Assembly: GCF_003030345.1 (NCBI RefSeq)
Contig: NZ_CP028158.1
Span: forward strand, 2,480,001 to 2,544,000
DNA length: 64,000 nucleotides
DNA from: Plantactinospora sp. BC1
GTDB taxonomy: Bacteria > Actinomycetota > Actinomycetes > Mycobacteriales > Micromonosporaceae
Direction: 5' to 3'
A program made the position numbers and the translations under genes. The notes under the pieces are model-generated. The model did no database searches. It saw nothing but the letters and a program-made list of their open reading frames with translations, and had not been told where the DNA came from. Shown piece by piece: positions 28,408 to 38,973 of the stretch; the stretch's first letter is position 1, and each line of letters begins with the position of its first letter.

Positions 28408-29903
28408 CCGTCGGCGCGTCGCGGCTGGGCCTCGGCGCACTGCGCAAGCTGCCGGAGGCGAGCCGCCCGCTGGTCCGGCCCGGTGCGGTACCGGCCGGGA
28501 TCGTGCACCTCGGGCTGGGCGCGTTCCACCGGGCCCACCAGGCGGTCTACACCGAGGAGGCGGTGGCGGCGGCCGGTGGTGACTGGGGGATCGTCGGGGT
28601 GGCGCCGCGCAGCACCGACATGATGACCAAGCTCGCCGCCCAGGACTGCCTGTTCAGCGTGACCAGCACCTCCGGGGCGGGCAACCAGACCCGGGTGATC
28701 GGGGCGTTCGCCGAGGTCCGGCACGCGGCCAGCGACCCGGCGGCGATCGTCGCGCTGCTGGCCGACCCGGCCATCCGGGTGGTGACGCTGACGGTGACCG
28801 AGAAGGCGTACCAGCTCGATCCGGCGACCGGCCGGCTCCGCCCGGACGAGGCGGTGCTCGCCGACCTGACCACCGACCGGCCGCCGCAGACGGTGCCCGG
28901 CCTGCTGGTCCGGGGCCTGCTGGCCCGGGCGGTCGCCGGTGCCGGGCCGATCGCCCTGGTCAGCTGCGACAACCTGCCGTCGAACGGGGAGCGGTTGCAC
29001 AGCCTGGTCGGCCAGGCGCTCGGGGTGGTCGGTGCGGGTGCGGGCGGCCGGTCCGAGTGGATCGCCGACTGGCTGCGCGAGAACGTCAGCTTCCCGGGCA
29101 CCATGGTGGACCGGATCGTGCCGGCGAGCACCGCGCAGACCCTGGCCGACGCGCAGGCGGCGCTCGGGGTGAGCGACCTGGCGGCGGTGGCCGCCGAGCC
29201 GTACCGGCAGTGGGTGATCGAGGACCGGTTCCCGGGCGGGCGACCGGCCTGGGAGCGGGCCGGTGCGGTACTCACCGACGACGCCGGCCCGTGGGAGCGG
29301 CTCAAGCTGCGGGCGCTGAACGGGGTGCACTCGGCCACCGCCTATCTCGGTGCGCTGGCCGGTCGGGAGACCATCGCCGAGGCGCTGGAGATCCCGCACC
29401 TGGCCGGGGTGCTGCGCCGGCTGATCGCCGAGGACGTGGCGAGGAGCTTCACCCCGCCGGACGGCGTCTCGGTGGTCGACTACGGCGAGGAGGTGCTGGA
29501 ACGCTTCGCCAACCCGGTGATCCGGCACCGCACCATCCAGATCGCCATGGACGGCTCGCAGAAGCTGCCGCAGCGGGTGCTGCACACCATCGAGGACCTG
29601 CGCGCGGCCGGGGCCCGGCCCCGGTGGGCGGCCCTGGTGGTGGCGGCCTGGATGCGCTTCGCCCAGGGCCGGGCCGACGACGGTACTCCGCTGCCGCTGG
29701 ACGACCCGCTCGCCGACCGGATCCGGGCGGTCCTGGCCGACGGAAAGCAGTCGCCGGCCGGGACGGTGGAGGCGCTCTTCGGGCTGACCGAGGTGTTCCC
29801 GGCGGAACTGGCCGCCGACGACGAGGTACGCGACCTCGTGGTCGAGTGGCTCACCGCACTGGACCGGCACGGGGTGGAGAAGACGTTGGCGGGTGCGGCA
29901 TGA
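28398..29903 (+). CDS. Mannitol dehydrogenase-family oxidoreductase (fructuronate/tagaturonate reductase-like), 501 aa
   Basis: NAD-dependent long-chain polyol dehydrogenase family. N-terminal nucleotide-binding stretch GIVHLGLGAFHRAHQAVYT, SCDNLPSNGERL, FPGTMVDRIVPAST, and catalytic Lys/Asn/His in LKLRALNGVHS. ATG 28398 overlaps the dehydratase end by 10 bp. After UxaC, the likely reaction is reduction of fructuronate to mannonate or tagaturonate to altronate; mannitol dehydrogenase activity remains possible from sequence alone. Confidence 0.9.
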   Translation: MGVTVGASRLGLGALRKLPEASRPLVRPGAVPAGIVHLGLGAFHRAHQAVYTEEAVAAAGGDWGIVGVAPRSTDMMTKLAAQDCLFSVTSTSGAGNQTRVIGAFAEVRHAASDPAAIVALLADPAIRVVTLTVTEKAYQLDPATGRLRPDEAVLADLTTDRPPQTVPGLLVRGLLARAVAGAGPIALVSCDNLPSNGERLHSLVGQALGVVGAGAGGRSEWIADWLRENVSFPGTMVDRIVPASTAQTLADAQAALGVSDLAAVAAEPYRQWVIEDRFPGGRPAWERAGAVLTDDAGPWERLKLRALNGVHSATAYLGALAGRETIAEALEIPHLAGVLRRLIAEDVARSFTPPDGVSVVDYGEEVLERFANPVIRHRTIQIAMDGSQKLPQRVLHTIEDLRAAGARPRWAALVVAAWMRFAQGRADDGTPLPLDDPLADRIRAVLADGKQSPAGTVEALFGLTEVFPAELAADDEVRDLVVEWLTALDRHGVEKTLAGAA

Positions 29904-31132
29904 CCGGGCTCGGGGCGCCGCCGAGGGTGGCACTGGTCGGGGCGAGCGGGCACGGCATGTGGCACCGCCGGATCATCGCCCCGCTGCACGACGCCGGGAA
30001 GCTGGAACTTGTCGCGCTGGTCGACGTACGCCCGGTGGAGGCGGCGCCGGACGCGCCGGTACCACCCGGTACGGGCGTCTTCACCGATCACCGCGAGATG
30101 CTCGCGGCGGCCCGGCCGGAGGTGGTGGTGGTCTGCACCCCGCCGCACACCCACCTGCCGATCGCGCTGGACGCGATCCGGGCCGGCGCCGACCTGCTGC
30201 TGGAGAAGCCGCCGGTGCTCTCGCTGGCCGAGCACCGCACGCTCGCCGCCGCGCTGGCCGAGCACGGCCGGGTGGCCCAGATCGGTTTCCAGGCGCTCGG
30301 CTCCGAGGCGCTGCGCGAGCTGACCTCGGCGGTGGCCGACGGCCGGCTGGGCCGGGTCACCGGGATCTCCACGGTGGCGTCCTGGCAGCGCACCGACGGC
30401 TACTACGCCCGTGCCCCGTGGGCCGGCCGGCGCAGCCTGGACGGGCGGCCGGCGCTGGACGGCGTACTCGTCAATCCGTTGGCCCACGCGGTGATGCAGT
30501 GCCTGGCGGTGGCCGGGTCGGCGGTGTCGGCCGGCGCGGTCTCGCCGTCGGGCGCGGTCGACGGCGCGCCGCCGGACTGGCCGGCGCAGGTGGAGCTGGA
30601 GCGCTACCGGACCCGGCCGATCGAGGTGGACGACACCGCCGCGCTGCGGGCGACCCTCGGCTGCGGCCTGCCGGTGCTGGCCGCGGTCACGCTCGCCGGT
30701 GAGGACTTCGTCGCCGGTGAGGTGATCGTGCACGGTACGGCCGGTCGGGCGGTGCTGGAATACCCCACGGACCGGTTGACGCTGCCCGGTGACCCGGGGC
30801 CGCGCGAGGTGTCGGGCCGGGTGAACCTGCTGGAGAACCTGTTGGCGCACCGGGCGGATCCGGCGGGCGTGCCGCTGATCGCGCCGCTGTCCCGTACGGC
30901 GGCGTTCACCGCCCTGGTGCAGGCGATCTCGGCCGCTCCGGAGCCGGCGTCGGTCGGCGCCGAGTGGGTGGTGGCGACCGGTGCGGGGCCGGAGCGGGTA
31001 CTGACGATCCGGGGCGTCAACGCGGCGCTGCGCCGGGCGGCGGCGGAGGGCGCACTCCTGTCGGAGCTGGGTGTGCCGTGGGCGGTGAAGCCGCACCGGA
31101 CTGCGGTGGAGAGGGAGACGGGCGATGCGTGA
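29900..31132 (+). CDS. Second Gfo/Idh/MocA-family oxidoreductase, 410 aa
   Basis: Rossmann start VALVGASGHGMWHRRII, catalytic-lysine motif LLEKPPVLS, and a family C-terminal domain with LVNPLAHAVMQCL. ATG 29900 overlaps the preceding stop by three bases (ATGA), so translation is coupled. It differs strongly from the first oxidoreductase of the operon, suggesting a separate substrate or step. It ends the operon; an AT-rich region of 250 bp with the next promoter follows. Confidence 0.87.
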   Translation: MTGLGAPPRVALVGASGHGMWHRRIIAPLHDAGKLELVALVDVRPVEAAPDAPVPPGTGVFTDHREMLAAARPEVVVVCTPPHTHLPIALDAIRAGADLLLEKPPVLSLAEHRTLAAALAEHGRVAQIGFQALGSEALRELTSAVADGRLGRVTGISTVASWQRTDGYYARAPWAGRRSLDGRPALDGVLVNPLAHAVMQCLAVAGSAVSAGAVSPSGAVDGAPPDWPAQVELERYRTRPIEVDDTAALRATLGCGLPVLAAVTLAGEDFVAGEVIVHGTAGRAVLEYPTDRLTLPGDPGPREVSGRVNLLENLLAHRADPAGVPLIAPLSRTAAFTALVQAISAAPEPASVGAEWVVATGAGPERVLTIRGVNAALRRAAAEGALLSELGVPWAVKPHRTAVERETGDA

Positions 31133-31288
31133 CGGCCGGGCCGGCTGCGTGAGAACGGACGACGGACTGCAAATCTCGGGGACAATCGTCCGATAGAAAT
31201 CGGACCGAATATCCTCTACTCGGCACAGGGCCGCCGAGCTAATCATTATTGTCCTCGTTCGATGCAACATATCTGCAAACAGAACGCA

Positions 31289-31318
31289 TTGACACCTTTA
31301 AGCGCTTCTCCCTACCGT
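31289..31318 (+). promoter_or_regulatory. Predicted promoter with embedded LacI-like half-palindrome before the first pectate lyase
   Basis: TTGACA (31289-31294) and TACCGT (31313-31318) are separated by 18 bp. The spacer carries TTTAAGCGCTTCTC, whose core AAGCGCTT is palindromic and fits the AANCGNTT core of LacI-family operators. The surrounding 31180-31350 is unusually AT-rich for this genome. The lyase start follows 67 bp downstream. Confidence 0.5.
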
Positions 31319-31384
31319 TCAATAAGAAGAGATTTCGTAAGCATTACGAGATCCGGCGAACGGTAGACAGACGCGGAGAGTGTG

Positions 31385-32746
31385 ATGCGATCGAGCAGGT
31401 TGACCGCGGCCGTGGTCGGTGGTCTTCTCGTGGTCTCCGGCGCCCTGGTGGCGGCGCCCGCGACGGCCGGCGCACACGGTGCGGACGGACTGTCCTGGGG
31501 AGCCCGTCTGCTGGGCCGGCAGGCGTTGCCGGCCGGTGACGGCTGGGCCTCGGCCGGACCGGGCACCACCGGCGGGTCGGCGGCCGCCGCGGACCAGGTG
31601 CACCTGGTCCGGACCCGCGGCGAGCTGGTCCGGGCGCTCGGTGGCGACAACGCCACCAACAGGAACAACGCTACTCCGAAGATCATTTATGTCAAGGGGA
31701 CGATCGACGGGTTCGAGTCCGACGACGGGCGGCTGCTCGACTGCGCCGACCTGGCCGACCCCGAGTACTCGCTCGACGCGTACCTGGCCGCGTACGACCC
31801 GGCGACGTGGGGGCGGGTGCCGCCGTCCGGGCCGCTGGAGCAGGCCCGGGTCCGGTCGGTGGCGAACCAGACCCGACAGACCCAGATCAACGTCGGTCCG
31901 AACACCACCATCGTGGGGCTGCGCGGCGCGACCCTCACCGGGCTGACCCTGATGGTGGACACCGCCAACAACGTGATCGTGCGGAACCTGACCTTCGCCG
32001 ACGCCCGGGACTGCTTCCCGGCCTGGTCGCCGACGGACGGGGAGGCCGGAGCCTGGAACTCCCAGTTCGACCTGATGTCGGTACGCCGCAGCGAGAACGT
32101 CTGGGTCGACCACAACACCTTCACCGACGGCGACAACCCGGACAGCGGGCTGCCGGTCTATTTCGGACGGCCGTACATGGTGCACGACGGGTCGCTCGAC
32201 ATCACGCACACCGCCAGCCGGGTGACCGCCTCGTACAACCGGTTCGTGGCCCGGGACAAGGTGATGCTGATCGGCTCCTCGAACACCGTCGGCCCGGACG
32301 TCGGCCGGCTCGACGTCACGCTGCACCACAACCTCTTCGACGGCACCAGGCAGCGGCTGCCCCGGGTGCGGTTCGGCCGGGTCGACATCTACAACAACGC
32401 CTACCGGCTCGCCGGTGACGGCTTCAGCTATGCGATCGGGATCGGCGTGCAGTCCGCCGTCCACGCCGAGAACAACCACTTCACCCTCGGCACCGGCATC
32501 ACCGCCGCGGACCTGCTCTACGACTGGGACGGCACGGTGCTCACCGAGCGGGGCAACTGGGTACGCGAGGGCCGGAAGCCGGCCCGGCCGGTGAGCCTGC
32601 TGGCCGCGTACAACGCCGAGCACGACCCCGACCTGGGTGGCGACGCCGGATGGACGCCGACGCTGCGGGCCGGACCGGTGCTGCCCGCTCCCCTCGTACC
32701 GCTGGTGGTGCAGGCCCTTTCCGGAGCCGGCCGGCTGCCGGTCTGA
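31385..32746 (+). CDS. Secreted pectate lyase, polysaccharide lyase family 1, 453 aa
   Basis: Cleaves polygalacturonate by beta-elimination outside the cell, with calcium. A Sec signal (RLTAAVVGGLLVVSGALVAAPATAGA) spans about residues 1-31. PL1 features: NTTIVGLRGATLTG, ENVWVDHNTFTDGDN, DITHTASRVTASYNRF and LHHNLFDGTRQRLPRVRFG with the catalytic Arg, then IYNNAY. GGAGAG precedes ATG 31385 (GTG 31382 is an alternative). The insert around EYSLDAYLAAYDPATWG is characteristic of the PL1 subgroup with PelA-like longer loops. It has no carbohydrate-binding module. Confidence 0.93.
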   Translation: MRSSRLTAAVVGGLLVVSGALVAAPATAGAHGADGLSWGARLLGRQALPAGDGWASAGPGTTGGSAAAADQVHLVRTRGELVRALGGDNATNRNNATPKIIYVKGTIDGFESDDGRLLDCADLADPEYSLDAYLAAYDPATWGRVPPSGPLEQARVRSVANQTRQTQINVGPNTTIVGLRGATLTGLTLMVDTANNVIVRNLTFADARDCFPAWSPTDGEAGAWNSQFDLMSVRRSENVWVDHNTFTDGDNPDSGLPVYFGRPYMVHDGSLDITHTASRVTASYNRFVARDKVMLIGSSNTVGPDVGRLDVTLHHNLFDGTRQRLPRVRFGRVDIYNNAYRLAGDGFSYAIGIGVQSAVHAENNHFTLGTGITAADLLYDWDGTVLTERGNWVREGRKPARPVSLLAAYNAEHDPDLGGDAGWTPTLRAGPVLPAPLVPLVVQALSGAGRLPV

Positions 32747-32909
32747 CGCCCGACCCGCTCGTCCTGCCGGTGTGACCGCTGGCCCGGCCGTCCCGCCGGG
32801 TCCAGCCAGCGGCGGCGCGGCGCCGCCGAGAACGCAGTACCCCCACACCGCCGCCGTCGCCGCGCCGACGGCGGCCCACACCCCCACCACCGCCACAGGG
32901 AGGTTCACC

Positions 32910-34532
32910 GTGCACGCAGACCAGTCCCGGGGACGACCGAGATGGCGGCTGACCGCCGTCGCGGGCGCGGCCGGGTTGCTCACCGCCGCCGCGATGACGG
33001 TGGCGATGCCGGCCGCCTTCGCCGACACCCTGCTCACCGACAACTTCGAGGACGGCAACTCCTCCGGCTGGTCGACCTCGGGCGGGAGCTGGTCGGTGGC
33101 GACCGACGGCAGCCGGGTCTACCGGCAGTCCGGGCAGAGCAGCGACGCGCGTACCCTCACCGGCACCACCTCCTGGCGCGACTACGCCGTGCAGGCCCGG
33201 GTCAAGCCGACCGGGTTCGGCGGCGCGAACCGGCACGTCGGGGTGATCGCCCGGGCACAGAGTTCCAGCCGCTACTACGCGCTCGTGGTGACCAGCGGCG
33301 GTGGGGTGCAGCTCGTCAAGCGCGACGGTTCGGCGCCGGTCGCGCTGGCCAGCGGTTCCGGCGCGGTACCGCTGAACACCTGGGCCACGCTCCGGCTGGA
33401 GGCGACCGGCAGCACGCTGCGCGGGTACGTCAACGGCAGCCTCTCGGTGCAGGCCACCGACTCCGTACTCTCGACCGGGCGGGTCGGCCTGGCCGCCTCG
33501 TACGCCAGCGGCTCCTTCGACGACGTCGAGGTGGCGACGGTGACCGGTACGCCGCCGACCGGTGGCCCGACCGGCGGGCCGACGCTGCCGCCGACCGGTC
33601 CGCCGCTCGACCCGGGCGCCCCGCCGATCGGCTTCGCCTCGGTGAACGCGCTCGGCCAGAACGGCACCACGGGTGGGGCCGGCGGCCCGACGGTGACGGT
33701 CTCCACCGCCACCGACCTGCTCACCGCGATCGGCCGGTCCGGCCCGCTGAACATCCGGGTCAACGGCATGATCGCGCTGCCCGGCCCGATGCACGACGTG
33801 ACGTCCGACAAGACCATCGTCGGGGTGGGCGCCAGCTCCGGGATCACCGGCGGCGGGTTGAACATCGGGCTGCCGGTCAGCGACGCGACCAGCCCGCCGG
33901 CGAACGCCGTACACAACGTGATCATCCGGAACCTGAACTTCCGGAACACCGTCGACGACGCGATCAACGTGCAGATGTTCTCGCACCACGTCTGGATCGA
34001 CCACAACGACCTGTCGGCCGGTTACGACGGCCTGATCGACGTCAAGCGGGGCGCCAGCTACGTGACGGTGTCGTGGAACCACACCCACCACCACACCAAG
34101 AACATGCTGCTCGGGCACGACGACAGCAACGCGGCGCAGGACACCGGGTATCTGAAGGTCACCTACCACCACAACTGGTTCGACCGTACGCCGCAGCGCA
34201 ATCCGCGGGTCCGGTTCGGCGACCCGGTGCACGTCTTCAACAACTACTTCGTCTACAACACGGACGTCGGGGTGGCCTGCCAGATGAACTCGGGCTGCGT
34301 GGTCGAGGGGAACTACTTCGAGGACGTCGAGGTGCCCTGGTCGATCAGCTACGCCGGAGACCGGGGCCGGCTGGTGGCCCGCAACAACGTGCTGGCCGGT
34401 ACGAGCGAGCCGGGTGACTCCGGCGGTTCGGTGACCGAGCCGAGCAGCTACTACTCCTACACCGTCGCCGACCCGAACGGCATCCGGGCGACGGTGATGG
34501 CGGGCAGCGGTACCGGGAAGCTGTCCTTCTAG
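32910..34532 (+). CDS. Secreted pectate lyase with N-terminal laminin-G-like module, PL1, 540 aa
   Basis: GTG 32910 follows AGGGAGG at ideal spacing. Signal peptide to about AFA/D (residue 38). A beta-sandwich module (about 40-205: DNFEDGNSSGWSTSGGSW, ARVKPTGFGG, RGYVNGSLSV) resembles concanavalin-like carbohydrate-binding domains. A Thr/Pro/Gly linker (211-240) leads to the PL1 domain with FSHHVWIDHNDLSAGYDG, TYHHNWFDRTPQRNPRVRFG and VFNNYFVYNTDVG. It is close kin to the next gene, with the same first module and catalytic motifs, so the pair probably arose by duplication. Confidence 0.93.
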   Translation: MHADQSRGRPRWRLTAVAGAAGLLTAAAMTVAMPAAFADTLLTDNFEDGNSSGWSTSGGSWSVATDGSRVYRQSGQSSDARTLTGTTSWRDYAVQARVKPTGFGGANRHVGVIARAQSSSRYYALVVTSGGGVQLVKRDGSAPVALASGSGAVPLNTWATLRLEATGSTLRGYVNGSLSVQATDSVLSTGRVGLAASYASGSFDDVEVATVTGTPPTGGPTGGPTLPPTGPPLDPGAPPIGFASVNALGQNGTTGGAGGPTVTVSTATDLLTAIGRSGPLNIRVNGMIALPGPMHDVTSDKTIVGVGASSGITGGGLNIGLPVSDATSPPANAVHNVIIRNLNFRNTVDDAINVQMFSHHVWIDHNDLSAGYDGLIDVKRGASYVTVSWNHTHHHTKNMLLGHDDSNAAQDTGYLKVTYHHNWFDRTPQRNPRVRFGDPVHVFNNYFVYNTDVGVACQMNSGCVVEGNYFEDVEVPWSISYAGDRGRLVARNNVLAGTSEPGDSGGSVTEPSSYYSYTVADPNGIRATVMAGSGTGKLSF

Positions 34533-34541
34533 CGGTCCCCG

Positions 34542-34572
34542 CGCGCGGCGGTGCCGGTCGCACCGCCGCGCG
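34542..34572 (+). terminator. GC-rich hairpin after the second pectate lyase
   Basis: Arms CGCGCGGCGGTGC (34542-34554) and its perfect complement (34560-34572) enclose a 5-nt loop, starting 10 bp after the stop. No T-run follows. It separates the second and third lyase genes, which therefore probably have separate promoters. Confidence 0.55.
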
Positions 34573-34711
34573 GCCCGCCGCACCTCTGTGCCTGGTCCGC
34601 CGCACTTCGTCCCGGGCCGACCCGGCTCCTAAAGATCGACAACTGTCAATGGATGGCTTCCTGGATCGAGGCCGGTGCCCGAAAGGGCAGACACATAACC
34701 GAGGAGGTTCC

Positions 34712-37321
34712 GTGAGTACCACCGACACCCGGCGGAGACATCGTCGTCGCGGGCTCCTGCTCGCGACCGGCTCCGCGTTCGTCGCGGTCGCCCTCGCGAT
34801 CGGGATGGGCGCCACCGCCCAGGCCGCGACGCTCTTCTCCGACGACTTCGAGGACGGCAATTCCACCGGCTGGACCACGTCCGGCGGCTCCTGGTCCGTC
34901 GACACCGACGGCAGCCGGGTGTACCGGCAGTCCGGCACCAGCAGCGACGCCCGGGCCCTGGCCGGCACCACGAGCTGGGCCAACTACACCGTGCAGACCC
35001 GGGTCAAGCCGACCGCGTTCAACGGCTCCAACCGGTTCGTCGCGCTGCTGGCCCGGGTGCAGAGCAACACCAGCTACTACTACCTGGCGCTGCGCAGCAA
35101 CAACACCGTCGAGCTGAAGCGGCTCTCCGGCGGCTCCTCGACCACTTTGGACACCGCCAGCGTGACCGTCGGGCTGAACAACTGGCACACGCTGCGGCTC
35201 GACGTGTCGGGCAGCTCGCTGCGCGGGTACGTCAACGGCACGCTGCTCACCGAGGGCACCGACAGCTCCTACGGCACCGGCCGGATCGGGGTGGCGACCT
35301 TCAACGCCACCGCCAACTTCGACGACGTACTCGTCAGCGACAGCGTGAGCACCCCGACCACGCCGCCGACCGGTGGCCCGACCACCACCCCGCCGCCGAC
35401 CGGCAACCCCGGCGCCAACGTGGCCGACGGCTGGGCCGGAGTCAACGCGCTCGGCCAGAACGGCACCACCGGAGGGGCGGGCGGCCCGACCGTCACCGTC
35501 AACTCGGCGGCGCAGTTCGTCACCGAGGCGGCCTCGGCCGGACCGAAGATCATCCAGGTGAGCGGGATGATCGACCTGCCCGGCCCGATGCACGAGGTCA
35601 GCTCGGACAAGACGATCGTCGGCCTCGGTGCCAACTCCGGCTTCACCGGCGGCGGCCTCAACATCGGCCTGCCGATCGACGACGACATCACCTCGCCGCC
35701 GTCGAACGCCGTGCACAACGTCATCCTGCGGAACCTCAACTTCCGGGACTGGGACGACGACGCGGTCAACGTGCAGATGTTCTCGCACCACATCTGGATC
35801 GACCACAACACCTGGACCACCGGTGGCGACGGCGGCGTCGACGTCAAGCGCGGCTCGTCGTACGTGACGATCTCGTACAACCACGCGGACGGCACCGACA
35901 AGAACATGCTGCTCGGGCACGACGACGGCAACGCCGCCCAGGACGTCGGCTATCTGAAGGTCAGCTACCACCACAACTTCTTCGACAACACCAACCAGCG
36001 CAACCCCCGGGTCCGCTTCGGCGACCAGGTGCACGTCTACAACAACTACTACCTGAACACCGGGAACTACGGTGTCGCGTCGACCGAGAACGCCGGCGTG
36101 ATCGTCGAGGGCAACTACTTCGAGAACGTCGACGACCCGTACCACCTCGGCGAGGGGGACTCCGGGGACGGCCGGCTGGTGGCCCGGAACAACTGCCTGA
36201 TCAACTCGGGCTCGGGGCAGACCGGCGGCAGCGTCAGCAACCCGCCGTACCCGTACACCATCCAGACCGCCTGCGACATGAAGGCCGTCGTCTCGGCGCA
36301 GGCCGGGGTGGGCCGGGTCGGGTTGCCCGGCGGCCCGACGACGAACCCGACCACCAACCCGACGACGCCCGCGCCCACCACGCCGGCCGCCACGACGCCG
36401 CCGCCGACCAGCGGCCCGCCGCAGACCGGTCTGGTCGGCTGGGCCGCCCAGGCCGGTGGCACCACCGGCGGGGCCGGCGGTGCCACGGTGACGGTGAGCA
36501 GCTTCGCCGACTTCCGGACCCAGGCGCAGTCCTCGGGAGCCAGGACCATCCTGGTCAACGGCATGCTCAGCGGCTCGGGGACCGTGGAGATCACGGCGAA
36601 CAAGACGATCCGCGGCGTCGGGGCGAACTCCGGCGTCTCCGGCACCACCCTCAACATCGAGGACATGCAGCCGGCCAACGTGATCATCCAGAACATGAAC
36701 ATCCGTGGGGTGACCGGCGGGGACGCGATACAGATCGAGAACGCCACCCACATCTGGCTCGACCACAACACGTTCTCCAGCACGATCGAGGACGATCCCG
36801 ACTTCTACGACGGCATGATCGACATCACCCACGCCGGTGACTACATCACGGTGTCCTGGAACGTCGTCCGCAACCACTGGAAGACCTCGCTGGTCGGCCA
36901 CTCCGACGGCAACTCCGGCGAGGACGTGGGTCACCTGCGGGTCACGTACCACCACAACTGGTTCGACCGGACCTTCGAGCGCAGCCCCCGGGTGCGCTTC
37001 GGCGAGACGGTACACGTCTTCAACAACTACTACTCCAACGTCAACAACAACGCCGACTCGTACGCGATCGCGTCCACCATGAATGCCGGGGTACTCGTCG
37101 AAGCCAACGTCTTCGAGAACGTGCAGCAGGCGTGCTGGTCGGCGAGCGGGTACGCCGACTCCGACCCCGGACGGCTGGTCGCCCGGAACAACTCGCTGAC
37201 CAACTCCGGCCCGTGCGAGGTCAACGGCTCGGTGGCCGCGGTCCCGTACGGCTACACCGCCGACAACGTCGGCACGGTCAAGGCATCCGTCACGGCGGGT
37301 GCGGGTGCGGGCAGGCTCTGA
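34712..37321 (+). CDS. Bimodular secreted pectate lyase with two PL1 catalytic domains, 869 aa
   Basis: GTG 34712 follows GAGGAGG. Signal peptide ends about AQA/A (residue 38). Order: laminin-G-like binding module (40-205), Thr/Pro linker (213-235), first PL1 domain (236-535: MFSHHIWIDHNTWTTGG, SYHHNFFDNTNQRNPRVRFG), a second Thr/Pro linker rich in NPTTNPTT (538-573), and a second PL1 domain (574-869: ATHIWLDHNTFSS, TYHHNWFDRTFERSPRVRFG). Both catalytic Arg/Asp-rich centres look intact. The two domains are clearly different in sequence, so they are an old fusion, not a recent duplication, and may prefer different methylation or chain-length states. Confidence 0.93.
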   Translation: MSTTDTRRRHRRRGLLLATGSAFVAVALAIGMGATAQAATLFSDDFEDGNSTGWTTSGGSWSVDTDGSRVYRQSGTSSDARALAGTTSWANYTVQTRVKPTAFNGSNRFVALLARVQSNTSYYYLALRSNNTVELKRLSGGSSTTLDTASVTVGLNNWHTLRLDVSGSSLRGYVNGTLLTEGTDSSYGTGRIGVATFNATANFDDVLVSDSVSTPTTPPTGGPTTTPPPTGNPGANVADGWAGVNALGQNGTTGGAGGPTVTVNSAAQFVTEAASAGPKIIQVSGMIDLPGPMHEVSSDKTIVGLGANSGFTGGGLNIGLPIDDDITSPPSNAVHNVILRNLNFRDWDDDAVNVQMFSHHIWIDHNTWTTGGDGGVDVKRGSSYVTISYNHADGTDKNMLLGHDDGNAAQDVGYLKVSYHHNFFDNTNQRNPRVRFGDQVHVYNNYYLNTGNYGVASTENAGVIVEGNYFENVDDPYHLGEGDSGDGRLVARNNCLINSGSGQTGGSVSNPPYPYTIQTACDMKAVVSAQAGVGRVGLPGGPTTNPTTNPTTPAPTTPAATTPPPTSGPPQTGLVGWAAQAGGTTGGAGGATVTVSSFADFRTQAQSSGARTILVNGMLSGSGTVEITANKTIRGVGANSGVSGTTLNIEDMQPANVIIQNMNIRGVTGGDAIQIENATHIWLDHNTFSSTIEDDPDFYDGMIDITHAGDYITVSWNVVRNHWKTSLVGHSDGNSGEDVGHLRVTYHHNWFDRTFERSPRVRFGETVHVFNNYYSNVNNNADSYAIASTMNAGVLVEANVFENVQQACWSASGYADSDPGRLVARNNSLTNSGPCEVNGSVAAVPYGYTADNVGTVKASVTAGAGAGRL

Positions 37322-37426
37322 CCGGCCCGATCGGCCGCCGACGCCGCTCGGCTCCGCCGTGACCTGATCGGCGCCCGCCGGAGTCGCCCGGCACCGCGAG
37401 CCCGGCGGAAGGTCCGGTGGAAAACG

Positions 37427-37466
37427 ATCGGGGCGGTCGCTTCCAGCAGGAAGCGACCGCCCCGAT
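37427..37466. terminator. Strong bidirectional intrinsic terminator
   Basis: Perfect 18-bp arms at 37427-37444 and 37449-37466 enclose the loop AGCA. On the minus strand the stem is followed by CGTTTTCC, giving a U-tract, so it clearly terminates the msmK-like gene (ends at 37484) and can also stop readthrough from the pectate lyase on the plus strand. Confidence 0.85.
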
Positions 37467-37483
37467 TCGGTCGGTCGGCCGGA

Positions 37484-38575
<1,092 letters not shown>

Positions 38576-38896
38576 GGTGCAGCGCTTCCTTCCACCGGCA
38601 GGAACGTGCCGGACGATCCGAGTGAAAGAACGACCGGCGCGCTACCGCACCGGTCCGTGGACGGCATCCGGCCGGCCGTGGCCAGCGTCGGGTGTCATCC
38701 GCGTCACGCCACGGTAAACGGGTTTTTCTCACATGCCAAGGTGAGGCGGCGTTTCTGGGATGTACCTGACGAACATTTCGGGCATCCGGGCATGGTCCGT
38801 CACCAAGCGCTTCCGAGGCCACCCGGTGTCGGGTATCGGAATCGGTGCCACCCATGGTAGGAGGGCATCTGTCGCTATGCTGACCACGAACATCGC
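38576..38896. other. Intergenic region between the ATPase gene and tRNA-Thr
   Basis: No gene is seen. It must hold the promoter of the minus-strand ATPase gene and that of the tRNA. TATGCT at 38876-38881 is a plausible -10 for the tRNA, 15 bp before its 5' end; a good -35 is not evident. An open frame antisense to the tRNA extends into this region, but it is an artefact of tRNA sequence. Confidence 0.4.
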
Positions 38897-38973
38897 GCCC
38901 CTGTAGCTCAGTTGGCCAGAGCACTCGCCTTGTAAGCGAGTGGTCGTCGGTTCGAGTCCGACCGGGGGCTCCA
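38897..38973 (+). tRNA. tRNA-Thr (anticodon TGT)
   Basis: A full cloverleaf can be drawn. Acceptor GCCCCTG pairs with CGGGGGC (one G.T), discriminator T then an encoded CCA. The anticodon stem CTCGC/GCGAG encloses the loop CTTGTAA, giving anticodon TGT for threonine. T arm GTCGG-TTCGAGT-CCGAC. The 3' half is repeated at 48381-48425, showing that a genomic island used this gene as its integration site while keeping it intact. Confidence 0.95.
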
